A stretch of DNA of 64,000 nucleotides. Source: Cellulosimicrobium cellulans (GTDB lineage Bacteria; Actinomycetota; Actinomycetes; Actinomycetales; Cellulomonadaceae). The notes beneath the pieces are model-generated. The model was not told where the DNA came from, did not search any database, and saw only the letters and a list, made by a program, of their open reading frames with translations. Within the stretch, counting starts at the first letter, position 1; each line of letters opens with the position of its first letter. Where the stretch lies: positions 310,001 to 374,000 of the forward strand of contig NZ_JAFGYF010000002.1 of assembly GCF_016921195.1 (NCBI RefSeq), written 5' to 3'. Of the stretch, positions 8,427-16,952 are shown in pieces. The position numbers and the translations under genes were made by a program.

Positions 8427-8708
8427 GGGGGAGCGGGTCCTTCCTCGACGCGCGCCGGACTGCGCGCGCAACCGCGGTGGTGTGGAGCCCCCTGCCGGGA
8501 CCGATGCTCACAAGTGCCTGTTTCCCGGGCGTTTCACGACGGTTAGCGCGAGCAACGAAGGGAGTCTCGGTCTGGTCACGGACCACGCCCGTGCCAACGA
8601 CGCGGCGACGACGAGGGCGGACGTCGCCGCCGCGAGGAGCAGCGCAGGACGCCGGGCGGCGGGGTCGGTCGGCGGGCGGTGCCCGCGGCGCTCTGCCACC
8701 ATCGCCCT

Positions 8709-9545
8709 ATGGCTGCTGACGGGTGGCGCTCACGCCACGTGGAGGTGGAGGGGCACGACGTGTTCGTGCGCACCGGGCCCGAGGTGCCGGGGTCCGTGCC
8801 CATCGTCCACGTCCACGGGTTCGCGGTCTCGGGCACGTACCTCCTCCCGACGGCGGAGCTCCTCGCGCACCGGGCGACCGCCGTCGTCCCGGACCTGCCC
8901 GGCTACGGGCGCAGCGAGCGGTGGGACCACACCCTGGGGATCCCGTCGCTCGCGTGGGCGCTGCTCTCGCTGCTCGACGTGCTCGAGCTCGACCGCGTGG
9001 TCCTCGTCGGCAACTCGATGGGCGGCCCGATCAGCCTCGAGGTCGCGCACGCGGCGCCGGAGCGGGTCGCGGGCGTCGTGCTCGCCTCGCCGGCGGGAGG
9101 CGTGCACAACCAGCCGTTCTCGCGCGCCCTCACCCAGCTCGCGCGCGACGCCGGGCGCGAGAGCCCGCGCATGGCCCGCATCGCCGTGCCCGACTACGCG
9201 CGCTTCGGACCCGTCAACGCGCTGCACCTGTTCGCCGAGCTGGTCCGGTTCCCGTCGCTCGAGCGCGTGATCCGCGTGCCCGTGCCGACCCTGGCGGTCG
9301 TCGGCACGCGGGACCCGCTCATGCCGCCGCCCCGGCGGGTGCACGAGGTCGGCTCGCTCGCGCCGGCGCACGTGACGATCGCGGCGATCGACGGCGCCGC
9401 GCACGCCATGAACTTCAGCCATCCCGGCGAGCTCGCGCACGTCATCGAGTGCTGGCTCGACGGGCGGGAGATCACCGACGACCCCGACCAGCCGGGCGTC
9501 TCCCGCGTCCTCCAGATCGCCCAGGGGTCCGGCCCGGTGGTCTGA
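8709..9545 (+). CDS. Alpha/beta hydrolase
   Basis: The 278-residue cytoplasmic protein has a complete hydrolase triad: nucleophile Ser in the elbow GNSMGG, acidic residue in VVGTRDPL, and His in DGAAHAMNF. The oxyanion region is VHVHGFAVSG and DLPGYGRS follows strand 4. The start gives MAADGWRSRHVEVEGHDVFV, a normal family opening. It stands alone, with the cohesin operon upstream on the other strand and a winged-helix gene 38 bp downstream. The substrate cannot be inferred; members include esterases, lactonases and C-C hydrolases. Confidence 0.85.
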   Translation: MAADGWRSRHVEVEGHDVFVRTGPEVPGSVPIVHVHGFAVSGTYLLPTAELLAHRATAVVPDLPGYGRSERWDHTLGIPSLAWALLSLLDVLELDRVVLVGNSMGGPISLEVAHAAPERVAGVVLASPAGGVHNQPFSRALTQLARDAGRESPRMARIAVPDYARFGPVNALHLFAELVRFPSLERVIRVPVPTLAVVGTRDPLMPPPRRVHEVGSLAPAHVTIAAIDGAAHAMNFSHPGELAHVIECWLDGREITDDPDQPGVSRVLQIAQGSGPVV

Positions 9546-9583
9546 CCGGCGCGTGCGTGGGCGCCCGGGGCTAGCCTGCGGAC

Positions 9584-10675
9584 GTGGCGATCACCTGGGC
9601 GCAGGCCCTCGCCTGGCGCGCGCGGCGGCACCTGCTCGACCCGGTCGGCGACGATCCGGTCGAGGGCGTCGTCGGGCGGCTGGGCGCCGTCCCGGCGGCC
9701 TCCGACGACGTGGCCGAGCTCGCGGTCCGCGTCCGACAGCGCGCGTCCGAGCCGGGCGAGGTCGGGCGGGCGCTCGCGGACGGACGCCTCGTGCGCACCT
9801 ACGCGTTCCGCGGGGCGACGCACCTCGTCACACCCGAGGACGGCGGCGCGTACCTCGCGCTGCGCCGGGCGGGACGCATGTGGGAGCGCGCGAGCTGGCG
9901 GGAGTACTACCGGCTCGAGCCGGCGGACTGGCCAGACCTGCGCGCCGTCGTGCGCGACGCGCTGGCCGACGGCCCGCTCACGCGGTCCGCGCTGGGCGAC
10001 GCCGTCGCGGCGCACGCGCGGTTCGCCCACCTGCGGCCGTCGTTCGGCGACGGGACGGACACGCTGCTCAAGCCGCTCACGTGGTTCGGCGACATGAGCT
10101 TCGCGCCCGCGCGCGACGGGCGCACGACGTTCCAGCGCCTCGACACCAATCCGCGGTGGGTCGACTGGCCCGACCTCGACGCCGCGGGGCACCGCGCGAT
10201 CCTCGCGTACCTCGGCACGTACGGCCCCGCGACGCCGGACCGCGTCCACTACTGGCTGGGCGAGGGCCTGGGCGCGGGACGCGCCCGGCTGAACCGGTGG
10301 CTGGCGGAGCTGGGGGAGAAGGCGCTCGCGGAGGTCGACGTCGAGGGAGACCGTGCGCTCGTGCTCCGGGAGCACGTCGACGAGCTCGCGGGAACGCGTG
10401 CGTCGGAGGCGGTGCGGTTCCTTCCCGCGCTCGACCAGTGGGTGCTCGGCCCCGGCAGCGCGGACCCGCGCGTCGTACCACGGGCGCACCGCGGCGTGGT
10501 GAGCCGTGGGGCGGCCGTCGTCACCGCGGGCGGGGTCGTCGCGGGGACGTGGGCGCTCGCGGGCGAGGAGGTGCGGGTCACGTGGTTCGACGCCGGTGGC
10601 GCGCAGGACGACGCGCTCGCCGCGGCGGTCGCACGGCTGGGCAGTGCGCTCGGGCGGGAGCTGTGCGCCGCGTGA
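9584..10675 (+). CDS. Winged-helix DNA-binding family protein (AlkZ-like, PF06224 type)
   Basis: The 363-residue protein matches actinobacterial proteins labelled winged helix DNA-binding domain-containing protein. It begins ITWAQALAWRARRHLLDP, continues with LVRTYAFRGATHLVTPEDGG and LKPLTWFGDMSFA, and ends with FLPALDQWVLGPG followed by VVSRGAAVVTAGGVVAGTWAL. Relatives of this superfamily include the DNA glycosylases AlkZ and YcaQ, but I do not see a confirmed catalytic QxQ or QxD motif, so repair activity is not claimed. The GTG start at 9584 is the only sensible one because a stop lies close upstream. Confidence 0.7.
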   Translation: MAITWAQALAWRARRHLLDPVGDDPVEGVVGRLGAVPAASDDVAELAVRVRQRASEPGEVGRALADGRLVRTYAFRGATHLVTPEDGGAYLALRRAGRMWERASWREYYRLEPADWPDLRAVVRDALADGPLTRSALGDAVAAHARFAHLRPSFGDGTDTLLKPLTWFGDMSFAPARDGRTTFQRLDTNPRWVDWPDLDAAGHRAILAYLGTYGPATPDRVHYWLGEGLGAGRARLNRWLAELGEKALAEVDVEGDRALVLREHVDELAGTRASEAVRFLPALDQWVLGPGSADPRVVPRAHRGVVSRGAAVVTAGGVVAGTWALAGEEVRVTWFDAGGAQDDALAAAVARLGSALGRELCAA

Positions 10676-10707
10676 CGGAGCGTGCAGGGCGGCGGAGGGA
10701 GTGGCAG

Positions 10708-11334
10708 GTGGCGACGACCGACGGGGTCGAGCTGAGCACGGACGACCTGCGGGAGGTCACCGGGTACGCGGCGCGGTGCGCGGAGCAGGCGCTGGAGATC
10801 GTCGAGGTGGTGCGGCCGGACGACGCCCGCCCCCGCGAGGCGGTCGAGGCAGCGTGGGCCTTCGCCCGTGGAGGTCCACGGGGCAAGGCTCTGCGGGACA
10901 CCGCGTGGGCGGCGCTCCGGTCGGCGAAGGAGGCGGGCGACCCCGCGGCCGCCGAGGCGTCGCGTGCCGCGATGGCCGCGGCGGGCGCCGCCTACCTGCA
11001 CCCGATCGCCGACGCGCACCAGGTAAAGCACATCCTCGGTTCGGCAGCCCACGCCGCGCATGCCGCTCAGCTCGCGGCGGGCGGGGACGAGTCCGCTGCC
11101 GTCGCCCGGCTCGTCGCGGCGCGGTCGTTCGCGACGCCCGCGCTCGTGGACGTGCTGCGCCGCTACCCGCCGGCGCCCGGCGGTGGCGGCCGGGTGGGCG
11201 ATCTGGTCCGACGTCTCGACGCGGCTCTTCGGGACGGCACCCTGCCGGACGGCAGCAGCACGGCCGCACGGGCGGGCGACACCCGGCGCAGCGCCGTCGA
11301 CGAGGTCGTCGAGGGAGCGCACGAGCACGGGTGA
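10708..11334 (+). CDS. Putative immunity protein (Imm-5-like family)
   Basis: The 208-residue helical, Ala-rich protein has ELSTDDLREVTGYAARCAEQAL at the N terminus and AYLHPIADAHQVKHILGSAAHAAHAA in the middle, then LVDVLRRYPPAPGGGGRV. These are the hallmarks of actinobacterial proteins named putative immunity protein. The GTG at 10708 is chosen because GGAGG lies at about 10694-10698; another in-frame GTG at 10672 overlaps the previous stop. No toxin gene is adjacent, so a toxin-antidote role is not supported by context. The name reflects family labelling only. Confidence 0.6.
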   Translation: MATTDGVELSTDDLREVTGYAARCAEQALEIVEVVRPDDARPREAVEAAWAFARGGPRGKALRDTAWAALRSAKEAGDPAAAEASRAAMAAAGAAYLHPIADAHQVKHILGSAAHAAHAAQLAAGGDESAAVARLVAARSFATPALVDVLRRYPPAPGGGGRVGDLVRRLDAALRDGTLPDGSSTAARAGDTRRSAVDEVVEGAHEHG

Positions 11335-11444
11335 GCCGCTCGCTGAGAGCGGAGCGCCGATGAGTTCCTCCCGCGCGGCGGGTCGTTGCGGATGACCTCG
11401 TCGGGCGGCGTGCGCCGGTCGGCACCGACAACGCGGAGGACACC

Positions 11445-12227
11445 ATGACGACCACGCCCAGCAGCCCGGCCGCTGCCCTGCCCGGACGACCGCCCGTCGT
11501 CGACCTCGCCACCTGGCAGGCCGCCCGGGACGAGCTCCTCGTGCGCGAGAAGGCGCACACCCACGAGGGCGACGCCATCGCGGCGGCGCGCCGGCGGCTG
11601 CCCATGGTGGAGATCGACGGTTCGGTGGAGGTCGTCGGTCCCGACGGTCCGGTCCCGTTCGTCGACCTGTTCGAGGGACGTGACGAGCTCGTGGTCTACC
11701 AGCACATGTGGCACGACGGCGCCCCGCACCAGGGGCAGTGCGAGGGCTGCACCTGGACGGCGTGGGGCCTGCGGGACGCCGTCTACCTCAACGCGCGCGG
11801 CGTCTCCTTCGCGATCCTCACCGTGGGCCGGTGGGAGGAGGTCGCGCCCTACGTGGAGTTCATGGGATACACCCAGCCGTGGTACTCGGTGCGCGGGCTC
11901 GACGAGCCGATCGGCGGGGAGATGGGCTACCTGAGCTGCTTCCTGCGCGACGGCGACCGCGTGTTCCTCACGTACCGCACGACGGGTCGCGGCAACGAGC
12001 CGACCAGCCCGCACTTCGCCCTGCTCGACATGACCCCCTACGGCCGCCGGGAGGCATGGGAGGACACCCCCGACGGCTGGCCCGAGGGCGAGGGCGTGTG
12101 CTGGTACTGGCGCGCGGACGCCGACGGCGTCGCGGGCTGGGGCCCGACCACCCGCCCCGTGCCGCAGTGGACCCGTCCCGGTGCGACGCCGAAGGACACG
12201 CTGGGCCGGAGCGGGCACCACCACTGA
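11445..12227 (+). CDS. DUF899 family thioredoxin-like protein
   Basis: The 260-residue cytoplasmic protein is of DUF899 type. It has the N-terminal LATWQAARDELLVREKAHTHEGDAIAAARRRLPMVEI region, a thioredoxin-like core with LVVYQHMWHDG and the CEGCTWTAWGL motif (Cys pair two residues apart), then SFAILTVGRWEEV. The Cys pair suggests redox or thiol chemistry, but no enzyme activity is established for the family. The start follows a GAGGA site. It is transcribed alone, followed by a probable terminator hairpin. Confidence 0.82.
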   Translation: MTTTPSSPAAALPGRPPVVDLATWQAARDELLVREKAHTHEGDAIAAARRRLPMVEIDGSVEVVGPDGPVPFVDLFEGRDELVVYQHMWHDGAPHQGQCEGCTWTAWGLRDAVYLNARGVSFAILTVGRWEEVAPYVEFMGYTQPWYSVRGLDEPIGGEMGYLSCFLRDGDRVFLTYRTTGRGNEPTSPHFALLDMTPYGRREAWEDTPDGWPEGEGVCWYWRADADGVAGWGPTTRPVPQWTRPGATPKDTLGRSGHHH

Positions 12228-12252
12228 GGCGCACCACGGTCGCTCAGTGGTG
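12219..12252. terminator. Hairpin at the end of the DUF899 gene
   Basis: CACCACTGAG (12219-12228) pairs perfectly with CTCAGTGGTG (12243-12252) around a 14-base loop. The left arm includes the stop codon. There is no U-tract, as is common for terminators in this GC range. Confidence 0.4.
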
Positions 12253-12459
12253 CCGGTTCCCCCGCGCGTAGACGTCGAGTACGTCGGGATCCCGTCATGG
12301 TGCCGAGCGCCGCGGACGCCTGGGTGCGCCACGACGTCTTACTGACAGTTTCGTCGAAAATGGCAGTACGAAGTGGTCTGGACTATCACTTGAGGGTCGC
12401 GCGTCGAGTGTGGCGAGGCCCACGCCGTCCGGACGCCGTTGGTGTCGATGTCGCGCACC

Positions 12460-12480
12460 AGATAGATGCATCATGTATCT
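12460..12480. promoter_or_regulatory. Probable GntR operator abutting the start codon
   Basis: Inverted repeat AGATAnATG-N3-CATnTATCT ends one base before the ATG at 12481. It is AT-rich in a very GC-rich context. GntR regulators of the FadR/FCD subfamily bind short AT-rich inverted repeats in their own promoters, so this is a good autoregulation candidate. A second in-frame ATG at 12466 lies inside the repeat and has no ribosome site. Confidence 0.6.
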
Positions 12481-13125
12481 ATGCCTCGAACGACCAGCGG
12501 TTCTGCCACCGAGCAGGCGTATCGGCACGTGAAGTCCCTCGTCCTCGACGGGAGCCTGCCCGGTGGGTCCATGACGAGCGAGGGCGAGATCGCCGAGCAG
12601 CTCGGCGTGAGCCGCACGCCCGTGCGCGAGGCGTTCCTGCGCCTGGAGGCCGAGGGTCTGCTGCGCCTCTACCCCAAGCGGGGCGCGCTGGTGGTTCCCG
12701 TGGCGCCGGGGGAGGCGGACGACGTCCTCGATGCGCGCCTGCTCGTCGAGACGCACGCGGCGCAGAGCGTCGTGCGCCTGCCCGACACCGAGCTCGCCAC
12801 GCTCGTCACCCTCCTGCGCGACCTCGTCACCGCCCAGGAGGCGGCGGTCGCGGACGGCGACGTCGCCGAGTACGCGACGCTCGACGCGCGGTTCCACCAG
12901 GAGATCGTCGCGGCCGGCGGCAACGCCCTGCTGACGACGTTCTCGGTCAGCCTGCGCGAGCGTCAGCAGCGCATGGTCGCGCACAGCGTCCGGTGGGACC
13001 CGCGGCGGGCCGCGACGTTCGTCGCCGGGCACCGCGCTCTCGTCGACGCGCTCGAGGTGCGCGATACCCGCACCTACAAGCGACGCATCCAGCGCCACCT
13101 CGAGGATGCGAGGGCGGGCCTGTGA
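12481..13125 (+). CDS. GntR-family transcriptional regulator (FCD type)
   Basis: The 214-residue regulator has an N-terminal winged helix (about residues 8-75: EQAYRHVKSLVLDGSLPGG, SEGEIAEQLGVSRTPVREAFLRLEAEGL) and a helical FCD ligand-binding domain with DARLLVETHAA, the metal-site-like Asp/His pattern DARFHQEIV, and GHRALVDALEVRD near the end. The ATG at 12481 has no Shine-Dalgarno sequence, so translation may be leaderless. The stop overlaps the GTG of the MFS transporter gene, so it most likely controls that transporter and itself. The ligand is unknown. Confidence 0.88.
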   Translation: MPRTTSGSATEQAYRHVKSLVLDGSLPGGSMTSEGEIAEQLGVSRTPVREAFLRLEAEGLLRLYPKRGALVVPVAPGEADDVLDARLLVETHAAQSVVRLPDTELATLVTLLRDLVTAQEAAVADGDVAEYATLDARFHQEIVAAGGNALLTTFSVSLRERQQRMVAHSVRWDPRRAATFVAGHRALVDALEVRDTRTYKRRIQRHLEDARAGL

Positions 13126-14504
13126 GCGCCGTGTCCTCCGGGTCGACCTCAGTGGCGACCGAGGGCGAGGCCGCCGCGTCCGTTCGCGGGGCGAGCGCCG
13201 CCGTCGGGCCGCGGGCGTGGTTCGCCGTCGCGGCGGTGATGTTCGCCGTCGCGTGGGGCGGCAACGAGTTCACGCCGCTGCTCGTCATGTACCGGGAGGT
13301 CGGGCACTTCTCGGCCGTGACCGTCGACGCGTTGCTCGCCGCGTACGTGCTCGGCATCGTCCCCGCGCTCCTGCTCGGCGGGCCGCTGTCCGACCGGTAC
13401 GGGCGCCGTCCGCTGCTGCTGCCCGCCGCGCCGATCGCGCTCGTCGGTTCGCTCGTGCTTGCCGCGGGGGAGTCGTCCGCCGCGCTGCTCGCCACGGGCC
13501 GCGTGCTGTGCGGCGTCGCGCTCGGGCTCGTCATGGCCGTCGGGACCACGTGGGTCAAGGAGCTCAGCGACGCTGCCGCCCGCACGTCCGGCGAGCCCGA
13601 CGGCGGCTCCGGCGCCCGGCGCGCCGGCCTCGCCCTCACGCTGGGGTTCCTCGTCGGGGCGGGCGTGGCGGCGGTGCTCGCGCAGTGGGCGCCCTGGCCC
13701 ACGCACACGGCCTACCTGCTGCACGGCTTGCTGGCCGTCGCCGCCGGGGTCTGGGTGCTGGGCGTGCCGGAGACGCGCGCTAGTGCCGGCGGATCGTCAG
13801 GCGCCGAACGGGGTCGGCTGCGCGACGACCTCCGCGTGCCGGCCGTCGCGCACCGGCGGTTCCTGCGCGTCGTCGTGCCCGTGGCGCCCTGGGTCTTCGG
13901 GTGCGCCGGTAGCGCCTACGCCGTGCTGCCGGGGCTCGTGTCCGCCAGCGCGGGGAGCGCGCCGATCGCGTTCTCGGGGCTCATGACCGTGCTCGGCCTC
14001 GGCTGTGGCGTCGGGATCCAGGTCCTCGGTCGGCTCATCGACACCCGGCACAGCGCGCGGGCGTCCGTGGTGGCGATGTCGATCGTCGTCGTCGGTATGG
14101 GCTTCGGCGCCTACGCGTCGGCGCGGCTCGACCTGCCGACCGCGCTCGTCGCCGCCATGGTGCTCGGCGCCGGGTACGGTCTCGCGCTCGTCGCCGGGCT
14201 CAGCGAGGTGCAGCGCATCGCGACGCCCGACGACCTCGCCGGACTCACGGCCGTTTACTACTCGCTGACGTACATCGGGTTCTGCGTGCCCGTGGCGCTC
14301 GCCGCGCTGTCCGTGCAGTGGACGTACGCGCAGATGTTCCTCGGCGGGATGGTCATCGCCGCCGTGTGCCTGGCGATCGTCGCGACCGCGTGGCGGGCCC
14401 ACCTGCCGACGGGGGAACGGGATGCCGCCTCGGCTGCTGACGAAACCGACCGCGCAGCCCCGACCGGGGCAAACGGTGCGCTGGAGGCGTCACGGATGGG
14501 GTAG
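13122..14504 (+). CDS. MFS transporter
   Basis: The 460-residue protein has about 12 hydrophobic segments. The MFS signature between helices 2 and 3 is GGPLSDRYGRRPLLL, and a long cytoplasmic loop lies near residues 210-235. The GTG start overlaps the stop of the GntR regulator (GTGA), indicating coupling. The substrate is likely a small molecule, possibly the effector of the regulator; import versus export cannot be told. The last 30 residues are hydrophilic and run up to the tRNA promoter region, where TAGAGT at 14502-14507 could be the tRNA -10 element. Confidence 0.87.
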   Translation: MSAVSSGSTSVATEGEAAASVRGASAAVGPRAWFAVAAVMFAVAWGGNEFTPLLVMYREVGHFSAVTVDALLAAYVLGIVPALLLGGPLSDRYGRRPLLLPAAPIALVGSLVLAAGESSAALLATGRVLCGVALGLVMAVGTTWVKELSDAAARTSGEPDGGSGARRAGLALTLGFLVGAGVAAVLAQWAPWPTHTAYLLHGLLAVAAGVWVLGVPETRASAGGSSGAERGRLRDDLRVPAVAHRRFLRVVVPVAPWVFGCAGSAYAVLPGLVSASAGSAPIAFSGLMTVLGLGCGVGIQVLGRLIDTRHSARASVVAMSIVVVGMGFGAYASARLDLPTALVAAMVLGAGYGLALVAGLSEVQRIATPDDLAGLTAVYYSLTYIGFCVPVALAALSVQWTYAQMFLGGMVIAAVCLAIVATAWRAHLPTGERDAASAADETDRAAPTGANGALEASRMG

Positions 14505-14561
14505 AGTATCCGAGGCTTCACGGGGTCCGATCCGCAGGGATCAGGCCCGGTGATCCAGCCA

Positions 14562-14635
<74 letters not shown>

Positions 14636-14663
14636 CCGTGTGATGTCTCACGACATCGCGGAC

Positions 14664-14693
14664 AGCCGGACCTACGTTTTCGTAGGTCCGGCT
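14664..14693 (+). terminator. Intrinsic terminator of tRNA-Pro
   Basis: AGCCGGACCTACG pairs perfectly with CGTAGGTCCGGCT around a TTTT loop, a 13-bp stem, and is followed by TTTCGTT. It lies 28 bases after the tRNA 3' end. Confidence 0.85.
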
Positions 14694-15028
14694 TTTCGTT
14701 GTCTGGGGTCTGGTCGGCCGGTGGGCTGGCGCTTGCACAGCGGGACTTTCGCGGGCGGGGCAGTACCGAGATCCGAACGTCTGACATTCGAGTGTTAGCG
14801 CACTTTGTCACGAGCGCTGGATCGCACCTCCATGGCTCGACTCGGACGGCGCTCTACTGGTGGGCCTGGTCCCGAACCGCTGTCCGCGACTCCAGGGAGT
14901 GCTCTCCGCACGCGTCTTTCGTAGGCTCGGTTTCTATCGAGGAGACGTGACGACGGTTGAGGAAGTTCGCCAGGCTCTCTGCCGTGCCCATATCGCGAGC
15001 AGGCGCTCCACTGACTGCGTGCGCGTGG
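14694..15028. other. Non-coding stretch of lower GC after tRNA-Pro
   Basis: There is no convincing gene in these 335 bases. Short open frames exist on both strands but lack ribosome sites and family-like sequence. Base composition is visibly less GC-rich than the flanks. No copy of the tRNA 3' end, which an integrated element would leave, was found here by eye. Confidence 0.5.
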
Positions 15029-15751
15029 CTATCCGCTGCTCAAAAGGACGAACGTCAGCCCCGACCCGTTCCACAGGGCATGCGCGGCGATGGGTACGAG
15101 CAGATTGCGCTTGGAGCCCAGGTAGGCGACCGCGAGTGCAAGGGAGAACCCGATGTACAGGATCGCGAGAGGCCATTCGTCCAGCGACCGCAGATGCAAT
15201 GCCCCGAAGCAGAGGCACGAGGATGCGAGCGCGATCGGCGTCGACAGCCAGGGGCGCAGGCGAGCGAAGGGGATCTCGCGGAAGACGAACTCCTCGACGA
15301 GCGGGGCGAAGATGGCTCCAACGGCCAGAAGCAGCAGGCTGTGGCGGATCGACGAGGACGCCGCCAGCATCTCGGCGTCGATGGCAGCCTGGTTGTTACT
15401 GGTGAGTGGGCCATCCACGGCGAGCGCGATCAGCGCGCTCACCCCTGAGGCGATTCCCATGAGCACGAGCCCGGCAATGACCCAGCGCGCCCATGCCACC
15501 GGGCTGGCTTCGGTCATACGCAGGCTTGCGGACAGCGCCTCTCGGAACACCCACACTCCGTAGGCGGCTAGCCCGATGTAGCCGATGTTCTTCACCAGGG
15601 CGTGCTGGCTGTCGGTCACGACTCCGGTGCCGAGGGAGATCCACGCCGTCAGCACGATGTAGAGGGCGAGGAACGTCCACATGGGCCATGCGGTGCGACC
15701 CGCTCGACGGATTGCGACGCCATGCGCTGCGTTGTTCGCAGGCCGACGCAT
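15029..15751 (-). CDS. CPBP-family intramembrane metalloprotease
   Basis: The 240-residue membrane protein has about seven hydrophobic segments. The CPBP (Abi/CAAX-type) motifs are present: LVEEFVFREIPFARLR (motif 1, EExxxR-type), FGALHLRSL (motif 2, His) and IAAHALWNGSG (motif 3, His and Asn). The start at 15751 opens MRRPANNAAHGV; upstream codons in frame look non-coding. Composition is less GC-rich than neighbouring genes and it lies just beyond a tRNA, which could mean acquisition by transfer. Family members act in prenylated-protein processing, bacteriocin immunity or unknown roles; the target here is unknown. Confidence 0.85.
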   Translation of the reverse strand: MRRPANNAAHGVAIRRAGRTAWPMWTFLALYIVLTAWISLGTGVVTDSQHALVKNIGYIGLAAYGVWVFREALSASLRMTEASPVAWARWVIAGLVLMGIASGVSALIALAVDGPLTSNNQAAIDAEMLAASSSIRHSLLLLAVGAIFAPLVEEFVFREIPFARLRPWLSTPIALASSCLCFGALHLRSLDEWPLAILYIGFSLALAVAYLGSKRNLLVPIAAHALWNGSGLTFVLLSSG

Positions 15752-16177
15752 GCCGCGCCTCCCTCGCTGAATTGTGATGTGCTCGGCCGACACCCTACAG
15801 GGCACACCGAAACAATCAGGACACGTCGGGAGTCTGGTTGCGCCGCCTGGGCTGGTGCAGCCCGGGCGACAGAGCGCATCACCTGCGTTCGCAACGCATC
15901 GGTAGCAGGGACAACAAGGGGCCGACACCGTCGCTCGCCGTGCCGTGCGGACCCGGACGGCGTGCTGACCGGAGCGGCTGCGCCTTGGAGTGCTTTCAGC
16001 CGCTGCGCCACCGTTCGGCTGATGTACTGCCCCCAGTTAAGTCAGTACAGCTAGGCGAGACGCTTTCTCGACGCATGCGGCGTAGTTCTCGCGACCACGC
16101 ATCTCCGCGCGGCGCTGACGTGGACGCTTCGCCTCGGAGCAGGACCGCGCTTGGGTGGACGAGCCTACGCTCAGGGC
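15752..16177. other. Intergenic region without a recognisable gene
   Basis: These 426 bases between the protease start and the phosphatase start hold no reading frame with family-like sequence, no tRNA and no clear repeat. They probably contain the promoters for both divergent flanking genes. GC is lower than average, as in the rest of the stretch after tRNA-Pro. Confidence 0.5.
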
Positions 16178-16897
16178 ATGCCGACCGTCCTCCTCATCCG
16201 CCATGGCCGCACGACCGCGAACGCGAGCGGCATCCTCGCCGGACGAGCGGACGGGGTCGCGCTGGACGCCATGGGTCGCGACCAGGCTGCCCGCGCCGCC
16301 GAGAGTGTCGCGGGCGTGCCGCTCGCGCGCGTCGTGGCGAGCCCGCTGGAGCGGTGCCGGCAGACCGCGCAAGCACTGCTCGACCACCAGGCCGTCGCAC
16401 CGGAATTCGTCACCGAGCAGGGCATCACGGAGTGCGACTACGGGCAGTGGCAGGGGCGCGCGCTGAAGGACCTGGCCACGGAGCCGTTGTGGTCCGTCGT
16501 GCAGACCCAGCCGTCGGCGGCGGTGTTTCCTGGCGGGGAGTCGCTCGCCGCGATGCAGGCCCGGGGCGTCGAGGCCGTCCGACGGCACGACGCCGAGGTC
16601 GCGGCGCACCACGGCGCCGACGCGGTGTGGGCGGCCGTCTCGCACGGGGACGTGATCAAGTCCGTGCTCGCGGACGCGCTGGGGATGCACCTGGACCTGT
16701 TCCAGCGCATCGTCGTCGGCCCGGCCTCGATCTCGATCGTCCGGTACGGGCCGCACCGCCCGGAGGTCGTGGCCGTCAACACCGACGCGGGCGACCTCTC
16801 GTGGCTGCGCGCGGCGGCGCCGGTCGGCGACGCGCCCGTCGGGGGCGGCGCGGGCCCGGCGGAGCCCGGCGACCCGAGCGACCTTCCGCCGTCCTGA
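16178..16897 (+). CDS. Histidine phosphatase family protein (MSMEG_4193 type)
   Basis: The 239-residue phosphatase is of phosphoglycerate-mutase fold. The phospho-His motif LIRHGRTTAN is at residues 6-15, the conserved Arg lies in ASPLERCRQTA, the Glu in ITECDYGQWQG and the second catalytic His in AVSHGDVIKS. Three genes (this one, a DUF3090 gene and a SCO1664 gene) form a conserved actinobacterial block usually found near mycothiol ligase mshC; mshC itself is not in this window. The physiological substrate is not established. Confidence 0.9.
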   Translation: MPTVLLIRHGRTTANASGILAGRADGVALDAMGRDQAARAAESVAGVPLARVVASPLERCRQTAQALLDHQAVAPEFVTEQGITECDYGQWQGRALKDLATEPLWSVVQTQPSAAVFPGGESLAAMQARGVEAVRRHDAEVAAHHGADAVWAAVSHGDVIKSVLADALGMHLDLFQRIVVGPASISIVRYGPHRPEVVAVNTDAGDLSWLRAAAPVGDAPVGGGAGPAEPGDPSDLPPS

Positions 16898-16952
16898 CGT
16901 CCGACCCGTGGCCGCCCGGTGCGGACGGGCCGAGCGCTCGTAGAGTGAGGGC

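Noticed and set aside
8508-8702. 64-codon minus-strand frame with a hydrophobic stretch
   Set aside because: It lies in the promoter gap between the cohesin gene and the hydrolase, has no ribosome site and no recognised family. It cannot be excluded, but support is too weak.
10708-11334. SbcC-like exonuclease
   Set aside because: Similar proteins have sometimes been given this name, but there is no Walker motif or coiled coil; the immunity-like family pattern fits better.
14699-14950. 83-codon plus-strand frame after tRNA-Pro
   Set aside because: Atypical composition, no ribosome site, no family pattern; it starts inside the terminator region.
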